From: Malania oleifera
Taxonomy: Eukaryota; Streptophyta; Magnoliopsida; Santalales; Ximeniaceae
Direction: 5' to 3'
Assembly (NCBI RefSeq): GCF_029873635.1
Contig: NC_080422.1
Span: 5,188,001 to 5,252,000, forward strand
Length of the DNA stretch: 64,000 bases
Shown: positions 1 to 8,141 of the stretch, piece by piece
Numbering within the stretch: position 1 is the first letter of the stretch
Layout of the letters: the number at the start of each line of letters is the position of its first letter
Notes under the pieces: model-generated
The model's database searches: none
The model's input: the letters and a program-made list of their open reading frames with translations, nothing else
Told to the model about the DNA's origin: nothing
Program-made: the position numbers and the translations under genes

Positions 1-1817
1 ATTTAAGGATCTCGTTTTGTAATAAGACATGGTGAATGTTTATACATAATCTCAACTGGATAGCATGGATGCAACGACTTGGAATGAATTGGGAGCAATC
101 ATTTGTCTTTGTTTAGCTAAGGATGTGTTGTATCTCGTCATGGATGAGAATTTTCTGGCATTAGTTTGGTGAAAACGAGAATGCCAATATATGTCTAAGG
201 GTTCATCAAAATTTGCAAGTGTAAGGAGAAAGACTCAGAATGTAGTGTTGGAGATATGCTATGTGTTTCATTGGGTTAGAGTGCCTCGCGGGTGATTCTT
301 GAATCTTAGTCACCAGATGCTTTTGTCCTAGAAAATGGTTTGATACCGACATGTCAGTTTATACTGGTTGTATTTTGATGGAAAATGATATTTTATGCAA
401 AATATTTGTTATTGGAGATGTCAGAATCAAAATGTATGATGGTGTTGTAAAAGTCATATGTGATGTAAAGCATGAATCAGGTATAAGGAAGAATGGTATT
501 TTCATTGGAAATTTTAGACCGTAATGGATATTGTTACAAGTCTGGATACAAAAAAATGAAAATGTGTGGTAACTCGATAGTAATGAAAGGGGATAAAGTA
601 GCAGGAAACATCTTTGCACTACGGGATGTTACAGTTGTAGGTGGAGTTGCAACTGTTGAGTCTGAGTTGGGTTTCTTGTGGCATATGCAGTTAGAGCATA
701 TCGGTGACTACGTGAATTCATATGTTTGAGAACCAATGATGATAGCATCAGGGGATAGACATATGTTTTTCGTGGGATTATCACGAAGGGTCTTGGTGTA
801 CTTCATGTAGTGGCTAAGGTGAAGAACCAGACCGGGAGAGAGATTCTTAAGTCAAACATTGGGGTTGAGTACGCTGGTTTTGTTCAAAAAGTTTTGTGAG
901 CAGGGCAGATTATATACAGGGCTTGTAAGGCACTTCTTGGTGAAGTCAGTGAGAATGAAGCGTTTCTCGTGTAATCAATCGCCAAAGGTATTGCTAGATG
1001 AGAAAGTTGCAGGTGAATAGTGGGCAGGTTTTGCGGTAGACTACTCGATTGTGAGTGGATGTCTATTGGTGCACTATTCTAGTGATGGAGGATCTATGCT
1101 TGGTGTTGTGTCTGGACAACACATCTTTCTGGGTTATAAGAAAGGTGGGTGCAAGTTAGGTGATCCTATGGCAAACAAAGGGGTGATTGAGGACATGACT
1201 TTTAGTGATAAAGTCATGGGGCAGCATACTTAGGTAAAGGAAGAGAAACAAATGTCAGAAAATTGCAGTAGCATCAATCATGTTATTCAAGTGAAGTTAG
1301 GCACTCAGGATAGAAATGCGTGGAGTTCTATCTCGGGTCAACATTATCATGGTTTGAATGGGCGTGTGATGTAGGTGGAGCAACAGACTCAGGGCAAAGA
1401 TGACATTGTTCATATTATAGGGAGTTTTCAGCTCGGGAGACCAGCAGGTTCACGATGGGCTCATATGTACTATCAGACAACTACTCAGGAATGTGAGTTG
1501 GTGAGGCTTTTAGTGTGGAAAAGGGTGATAGGATGCTGTAGAGTGATGTATCTGTTGTGTGTGAATGACATGTTATTGGTTTGAAAGGCTTTGATTGAGG
1601 CTAATGAGTTGGATTTTTCTTGGGAAAGTTTTAACATGAATGTGTTGGGTACAACCAAGATGGATCTTGGTTTGCTGATTTGCTTGAACAAAACTGTAGG
1701 GAGATTGGTGCTATCTCAGGGTGGTTTTGTAGACAGGGCTATAGGGAGATTGGTGTTATCTTAGGGTGACTTTGTGAATAGAGCTATGGGAATATTGGTG
1801 TTATCTCAGGGTGGCTT
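1..1817 (+). pseudogene. Copia-A gag-pol remnant, left part
   Basis: This is a decayed Ty1/copia polyprotein, readable only in short shifting frames. In order it shows a gag-like stretch (about 90-170, LCLAKDVLYLVMDEN), a protease/pre-integrase stretch (about 370-480, LMENDILCKIFVIGDVRIKM), a pre-integrase LWHMQLEH motif (about 678), integrase traces (780-1240) and reverse-transcriptase traces with NDMLLV (about 1563) in place of the usual YVDDML. Stops and frameshifts occur throughout, so it cannot make protein. The element starts left of the window. It is interrupted at 1817/1818 by solo LTR1 (imperfect TSD GGCTT/TGCTT) and resumes at 27914. The copia assignment is firm; the lineage (Tork-like) is a guess. 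Confidence 0.8.
1699..1817 (+). repeat. 45-bp tandem repeat in Copia-A, cut by LTR1
   Basis: Units begin at 1699, 1744 and 1789 with the pattern GGGAGATTGGTG..TCTCAGGGTG. The third unit is cut after 29 bp by LTR1. Its other 16 bp lie at 27919-27934, followed by a fourth, more diverged unit from 27935. The interrupted unit sums to exactly 45 bp. A 45-bp period is 15 codons, so the repeat was frame-neutral in the reverse-transcriptase region where it lies. Confidence 0.8.
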
Positions 1818-3249
1818 TGTAAGAACCCGACCTGATAATTTTGAATTGAAATAAATAAGAAAATGGGGAGGAATTTAAAAAGGAAAAATCAGCAGCGCTT
1901 GTTGACGAGGCTCCTTCTATTGTCGACGAAGTCCCTTCTATAGCTTGGCGGCAAAATTCAGAGGTTCGTCGACAAGAGGATGCCAAGGGATTTTGGGAAT
2001 GCTGAAATCTCAAGCTCGTTGACGAGGCCAACTCCGTCGTCGACGAACTCCCTTCTTATGGTCGTCGACGAGGACGTTGTCTCGTCGATGAGGCTGGCCG
2101 GATCAACTAAGTTATAAATATCTATTTCATTTCTTAATGGAGAAGAAACCAAAATCCTCTCTCTCTCTCTCTCTCTCTGTAACTCGAACCAACTCTCTCT
2201 TTCTCTCAGATTCGAGTTATCTATTACCCGAATCGATGATTCGACGTTGCTACATGGATCAGGGGAGGAATCTCTACGGTTATAGCGGATTAGATCTTCA
2301 TTTTGAGGATTCTTGGGTTTTGTCCTGAAATCGAGGTAAAGGTCCGATTTCATTTTTGGTTTGGTAGATATGTAGTAGATAGGATTGTATTGAAGTTGTG
2401 TTCTTTGATTCTTAGGTTTTGGGAACTTGGTTTGCTGTTTTGGAGCCGTTTATTTCGTGTTTTGGTTTTCAGGGAAAGGTGAGGAGTTTTTGTTTACATC
2501 AGTTATTTTGTAATGTGAATTGGTAAAACTATGCTTTACGATTCTATAGATGTTTTGATTAATTATTTGGGAAAATCTATCGAGTGAAATTACGGGATTT
2601 TCAGGTTTACAGTTTTTGGGAAAATTGAGGTTTCGGGTATCATCTCTATTTCTGTTGGAAAACTTTATATTGATATAAATTGTAATATAGAGATGATCGT
2701 ACCTTTGATTATGTTAAATTGTATTTTTGAATTATCTGTTATGTGATTATTTGTTTACCTAAATAAGTGTGGAATGAGATGATGAATTGAATGATGTGCT
2801 TTATGGAAAAGCGTGCTAGTTAACTACTATAAGGTGTCAGTTGTTGAAATGAGATATAAAAACGTGAGTTCCAAAATGTTCCAAGTTTTGTGAAAATGCC
2901 GATTCGGAATAAAAATGAAAGCCTAGGACAATCGAAGTGTGTCGGTTAACTACGAAAGGTTGAGATATGAGGTGTGACGGAATAATACAATAGGCAGCTG
3001 AGTCGGTTAACTACCGTAGACTCAAATATCCGGCTTTTGCCAAAAAGTGTGCAATACCACTAGACAGACCGGTTTATACCGAAGGGTGTGAGAACACCAG
3101 ATTTGCACCGGTTCAACGCTGTGGGGGCTTATGCTATGTCAGGTTATCGGGGGCACTAGCTTTTGTCGAAGGGTGTGAAATACCACTAGACAGGCTGGCA
3201 TAGGCCAAAGAGTATGACGACACTAGATCGTATTGCTTTGTATTGTATG
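1818..3249 (+). mobile_element. Solo LTR1 (Gypsy-type), part 1 of 3
   Basis: LTR1 starts TGTAAGAACCCG and ends GGCCATGACA at 27913. Its three pieces (1818-3249, 12980-13435, 27846-27913) total 1956 bp. The flanks GGCTT and TGCTT are a 5-bp duplication with one change. No internal region belongs to it, so it is a solo LTR left by LTR-LTR recombination. This part carries the palindrome cluster, a TATA box (about 2112), a CT tract (2157-2180) and about 900 bp with no coding signal, including repeated GTCGGTTAACTAC-like phrases (2935-3020). The Tekay element inserted after 3249. Confidence 0.8.
1896..2120 (+). promoter_or_regulatory. LTR1 promoter with GTCGACGA palindrome cluster
   Basis: Seven variants of (C/T)TCGTCGACGAG lie near 1896, 1920, 1963, 2015, 2036, 2063 and 2081. 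They are followed by TTATAAATAT at about 2111-2120 and a CT-rich tract at 2157-2180. The consensus CTCGTCGACGAG is a perfect 12-bp palindrome. The order motif cluster, TATA box, CT tract is that of an enhancer plus core promoter. Similar clusters occur in LTR-A and in the Copia-A LTR. Function is inferred from position and repetition only. Confidence 0.55.
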
Positions 3250-3384
3250 TGTAGTAACCGGAAAAAATATATATATAATAATAATAATAATAATAAAATA
3301 ATAAAATAAAATAAATTAATTAAATTAATAAGTAAAATGAACAGTATGATAAGGAACAAATATATATATATATAAATATTAAAG

Positions 3385-3450
<66 letters not shown>

Positions 3451-3591
3451 AAAGGTATGAAAGTTTCTTAAAGAAGCTTTACTTTACTTTACTTTATTTA
3501 AGGTTTATTATATATATATATATATTATTAAATTAGCACAAGCTTCTTTAAGAAGCTTTGGAAATCAAATTTTGGATATTTTTTTGGAAGT

Positions 3592-3640
<49 letters not shown>

Positions 3641-5567
3641 CGACTCTCTCTCTTCGATTCCGGGCTAGTTTTACGCCGGATCGACAAACCGAAACCACCA
3701 CGACGCTCCTGGCGAAGTTCTCTACAAGTCTGCCGGAACGGATCGTCAGGAAAACGAAGTTGGATTTCATCCCAAATCCAAGGTAAGGATTTATATTCAA
3801 TATTTGGATTTTTGACAGTTGAAGAAAGTAATATACGCGTAAAAATACTGAACTTTAATACTGAAAATTTTCAGTTCCAGGGTATTGATTGGGAACGTTG
3901 GGAATCATCCCTAAGTTGAGGTAAGATTTTTAAGTCGAATTTGACTTAGTGGTAGTTATAGAAAATATTGTACGTACGAAAATACTAAACTTTAATTCTG
4001 CGAGTTTTCATTTTCAGGGTATTGAGTTGAGAACCTTGCGAGTACGAGGAAGATTTTCTTAGGGGCTTTTCAGGAATCAGGTAAGGGGATAAACTAAGTT
4101 AGTTTTGTTTTGAGAAAATGTATGTATATATATAGCATCTGGTTTCAGGAAAAATAAATATATTTATATATATGATTTATATTTGGAAAATACTGTTTAA
4201 ATGATTATATGTTGAATACGTAGAAAATTTGTTTAGTGTGGCATGAGTATAAAAATGTTGTGAAATACTGTTTTTTTTGGGAATGGGGACGATATGGATT
4301 TCTATGATGGAAAACCGGCGTACGGGCCGAGATATTTTTATATGTATATGTGATTTGCCGGCGTATGGGCCGTGCTATGTGGATGAGATTTGCCGGCGTA
4401 TGGGCCGTGCTATGTGATTTTCCAGCGTACGGGCTGTGCTATGTGATTTGCCGGCGTACGGGCCGTGCTATGTGGTTCGCCAGCGTACGGGCTGTGCTAT
4501 GTGATATGCCGGCGTACAGGTCGTGCTATGTTAAAATGTGTAATACCGGCGTACGGGCCGATGATTTTCATGATACACGTATATATGTGAAATGATATGA
4601 TTGATGTGAAAATAAATGATATGAGATATTTATGTATCACGGTTTTAGTATATGTATATGATATCAGAACCTGGTTGGCTTGGTCTAGGCTAGCACTTGC
4701 ACGGTACCGTTGCTATGTGTCCATGGTCCTCGTGATCATGATATCTGTGTTAACGCCGCTGTACGGAGTGGTGTGAGATTGGATGGTCGATGTGGTTATT
4801 TTCAAGAAGTGTGCTGTTATCGCCCCTGGTGTACGGACCAATCTGGGTAGACCCATCGGACCTACAGACTACTGTTTGACTTGGCAGTGGTCGGCCAACC
4901 ATTGTCAGGTCCCGCCTTCGGGCCACACAACCCAGTCATGTGGGGGTAATACATGACAACAGCCAGCTAATCTACCAGAATTGTTTTATGTTATTATTAG
5001 TGTATGAGATGAGATATGTTTATGAAAATGCAGTATATTCTGCTATGTGTTGATATGCATATGTTTTCCCATATTTGATAAACAGTATTGAATATGTTAT
5101 GTATGGTATATGTAGAACACAGAATACTCATGTTGCCACACACTGGTATTAGTTTATTTCCCTTACTGAGAGGTGTCTCACCCCTAAATCTTATACATTT
5201 TTCAGGAGCCCCTGATAGGAGAGCGGGAAAAGCCCCGCTGATCTAGATCAGTTGTTTGCCCTCTTTGGAAGGGTAAGTTTTTGGTAGGGACAGTTAGGTT
5301 TTGTGGGAGGTTGTCCCTAGATTTCATTTTTGAGATGTATATACTGTGAGATAGTAATTGTAGTGACTCTGGTATGTGTTATGCACAATATGATGAGATG
5401 TATATGATTTTATACTTTCTGCTGCGTAGGCTCCTGCTGTATGTTTTGTTATATCCCTGGTGCCCACGGGCCCATGTGGATTGTGACCTGCTGAGCTGGA
5501 ATGTATGATGTGATGATAATTTATTTATATAAAAAAAAAATATGTGAAAAAGGAGCAGGTCGTTACA
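3250..5567 (+). repeat. Tekay-like 5' LTR
   Basis: It begins TGTAGTAACCGG and ends CGTTACA. From the left it holds AT and GT microsatellites (3270-3450), two near-identical dyads AAG(C/T)TTCTT-N-AAGAAGCTT at 3461 and 3540, a CT run (3595-3637) beginning the probable transcribed part, three exon/intron-like modules (3783-4081), the 14-bp repeat array (4315-4559), a TTCG hairpin box (about 4910-4955), a GAGGTGTCTCACCCC box (about 5170-5186), then TTTTCAGGAG and a strong donor-like GGGTAAGT (5271-5278). Nothing in it encodes protein; open frames over the CT run are artefacts. Confidence 0.93.
4315..4559 (+). repeat. CCGGCGTACGGGCC array in 5' LTR, 8 copies
   Basis: Eight copies of a 14-bp CpG-rich core (CCGGCGTACGGGCC and variants with TATGGG, CAGCG or ACAGGTC) are separated by phrases such as GTGCTATGTGATTTG. 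The 3' LTR has seven copies. Most differences are C-to-T or G-to-A. Confidence 0.85.
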
Positions 5568-5569
5568 GT

Positions 5570-5582
5570 TGGTATCAGAGCC
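5570..5582 (+). other. Primer binding site, initiator tRNA-Met type
   Basis: TGGTATCAGAGCC lies 2 bp after the 5' LTR. It matches the primer site complementary to the 3' end of plant initiator tRNA-Met used by many Ty3/gypsy and copia elements. Minus-strand DNA synthesis would start here. Confidence 0.92.
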
Positions 5583-5801
5583 TAGGTTGCTAGGTTCTGT
5601 AGACTTTAGAGTGCAGCAGGAACAATACCAGAGTTTAGGAAAGGATTTGAGATTTTGTTCTACAGTCTAGAGGCAGGACTTCCGTGGTAGTTTCTGTGTT
5701 TTTCCTGGGGTGACGATTTCAGGAAAACCATAGTAAGCTATTGTCGGGTTGTGTTCCTAGAATGTAGGACTGGGGATTAACAATGAGTTAGAAATGTTGA
5801 G

Positions 5802-7643
5802 ATGAGTGGTGAGGATAGGTGGGTAAATTATGAGGATAGGATTATTGAATTGCAACTGCTATTTTCCAGGATGGATCCAGAAGGAAATAGTGCCCATGCG
5901 AGTGGCAGTGATGGAGCAGGACCATCAGGTGCAGCTAGGACCGACTCTGATGCGGTATTACGTAGCGTGGCTCAGCAAGTTATGGCTGAGATTGCTAGGA
6001 GCTCGAGGGAGCCGAGTGGTCCATCTACAGGCCATGGGTGCACTATAGAGAAATTTACAAAGATGAATCCTCCGGCGTTCACAGGTGGAGTTGATCCAGT
6101 AGCCGCTGAGAACTGGATGCAGGAGATTGAGAAAATCTTGGCTGTACTGCAATGTACTAAGGAACAAAGGGTCCTCTTTGCCACCTATAAATTGATAGGA
6201 GAGGTTGAGAGGTGGTGGACTGCGGTGAGACTATTAGAGCAGCAGAGGGTGACTCCAATAGCTATGACATGGGACCGGTTTAAAGATCTGTTCTTTGACA
6301 GATATTTTCCAGCTACTGTGAGGGAGGCTAAGGTAGAAGAGTTCCTGAGTCTGAAGCAGGGACAGCTATCCGTCCAGCAGTATGCAGCACGTTTTATCGA
6401 GCTCTCTCGATTCGCCCCATACATTGTTCCTGATGAGGTGAAGAAGGCGAGGCAGTTTGAGAGAGGCCTGAGGCGGAGTATATTCAGGCAAGTGGTGGTG
6501 CTGCGGATCCAGGACTTCGCTGAGTTGGTCGACAGGGCGGCCTTGGCAGAGATTGGTGAGCGTCTTGATGCGGATGAGCAGGGACAGAGGAAGAGATCTG
6601 CATCTACGAGCTACCAGCAGGGTCACAGGCCGGGTCAGTGGAGGAGAGGTAATCATGGTAGAGGGCGGAGACAGGAGACGGGAGGACGCCAGGTGCAGAC
6701 AGGGCAGGGTCCTCCAGTTTGTCAGACTTGTGGTAGGAGACACTGGGGAGAGTGTCGAGCTGGTGGTGTAGTGTGCTACCGCTGCGGTAGATCAGGACAT
6801 ATAGTGCGAGATTGTCCTACCCCACCAGATGCAGCTCCGGTGTGCTATCGCTGCGGTAGATCGGGGCACATGGTACGAGACTGCCCTACTCCACCAGATG
6901 CAGTTCCAGCTCCTAGACCATACCGGGGAGGTTATCAGGCACCACGGGGGGGCCAGCAGAGGAATACGGCTCCAGCTAGGGTGTTTACTCTGACGCCGGG
7001 TGAGGCTGAGGCGTCAGGTGACGTGGTGACAGGTATGGTCATTATGCTTTCTTTTAAAGTTATTGCATTATTTGATTCAGGAGCTACACACTCGTTTGTG
7101 TCCTTGGGGTGTATTAAATTATTTGAGGCTGAAACACAATCATTAGATGTTGAATTGTTGGTATCTACACCGACTGGGTCGGTAGTGAGGTGTGGTAGGG
7201 TACTCCGCAACTGCCCAGTAGAGATTCAGGGGAAAACATTGTCTGTTGATTTGATAGTGTTAGACATGCATGGGTTTGACGTTATATTTGGCATGGATTG
7301 GCTAGCGGCTAATTTTGCCAGCATAGATTGTCGTGCACGAGAGGTGATATTTAGACCCCCGGGGGAAGCAGAATTCAAGTTTGTAGGGTCGCATGTACAA
7401 TCCCCGCCTCAGCTAGTTTCAGCTATTCAGGTCAGGAGACTACTGCTGAGTGGTTGTCAGGGGTTTGTGGCGGTTGTGAAAGAGATGTCAGAGAATGAGT
7501 CGAAACTTGCTAGCACACTTGTAGTGAAGGAGTTTGTGGATGTTTTTCCAGATGAGTTACCAAGCTTGCCACCCAACCGTGAGGTGGATTTCTTTATTGA
7601 TCTACCTCCCGGTACAGCGCCGATTTCTAAAGTACCTTATTGA
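5802..7643 (+). pseudogene. gag-pol: Tekay-like gag-protease, ends at in-frame TGA
   Basis: 613 codons. The capsid-like retrotransposon gag domain is at about residues 100-225. Three cysteine-rich motifs follow: CQTCGRRHWGEC and two nearly identical CCHC knuckles CYRCGRSGH(I/M)VRDC. The aspartic protease has catalytic DSGATHSFVS (Asp at codon 7074-7076, residue 425). The frame enters the protease-RT linker and stops at TGA 7641-7643, directly continuous with the next frame; the expected codon there is an arginine CGA. The first ATG after the leader at 5802 is taken as start, though an in-frame ATG at about 5871 is also possible. Gag would package the transcript into cytoplasmic particles and the protease would cleave the polyprotein. 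Marked as a pseudogene because pol is only reached by stop read-through. Confidence 0.88.
6771..6908 (+). repeat. Duplicated 69-bp zinc-knuckle unit
   Basis: Units 6771-6839 and 6840-6908 each encode 23 residues with one CCHC knuckle and a PTPPDA spacer. They differ at 11 sites: nine synonymous, plus I/M and A/V. The duplication is therefore old and was kept under protein-level constraint. Confidence 0.92.
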
Positions 7644-8138
7644 ATGGCACCAGTGGAGTTAGCAGAATTGAAAAATCAGTTGCAAGATCTGCTAGATAAG
7701 GGCTTCATACGGCCCAGTGTATCTCCGTGGGGAGCTCCAGTTTTATTTGTGAAAAAGAAAGACGGGACTATGAGGATGTGTATAGACTATAGGGAGATAA
7801 ATAAAGTGACAATCAAGAATAGGTATCCTCTACCCCGTATCGATGATTTGTTTGACCAGCTCCAGGGTACACGGGTGTATTCGAAGATTGACCTCAGATC
7901 TGGCTACCATCAGGTGAAGGTGAAAGCAGAAGACGTCTCAAAGACGGCCTTCAAGACTAGGTATGGGCATTACGAGTTTCTAGTGATGCCGTTTGGTTTG
8001 ACGAATGCTCCTGCGGTATTTATGGACTTGATGAATAGAGTCTTCCACCAATACCTACACCAGTTTGTTGTTGTTTTTATTGATGATGTACTAGTCTATT
8101 CTAGGAACTATGAGGAGCATGAGACGCACTTGAGGTAG
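7644..8138 (+). pseudogene. gag-pol: Tekay-like pol: RT core, ends at in-frame TAG
   Basis: It continues the gag-protease frame after the TGA without a shift. It carries reverse transcriptase motifs in order: [47 protein letters not shown] and the catalytic FIDDVLVYS. It ends at TAG 8136-8138 where a glutamine codon would be expected (CAG to TAG). All RT catalytic aspartates are present, so the domain itself looks sound; only the two stops separate it from gag and integrase. RT would copy the packaged RNA to DNA inside the particle. Confidence 0.9.
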
Positions 8139-8141
8139 GTT

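Noticed and set aside
3528-3919. Frames rich in Ser-Leu or Arg-Glu over the CT run (also 2137-2328, 10999-11237)
   Set aside because: Dinucleotide-repeat artefacts in LTR leaders, duplicated in both LTRs.
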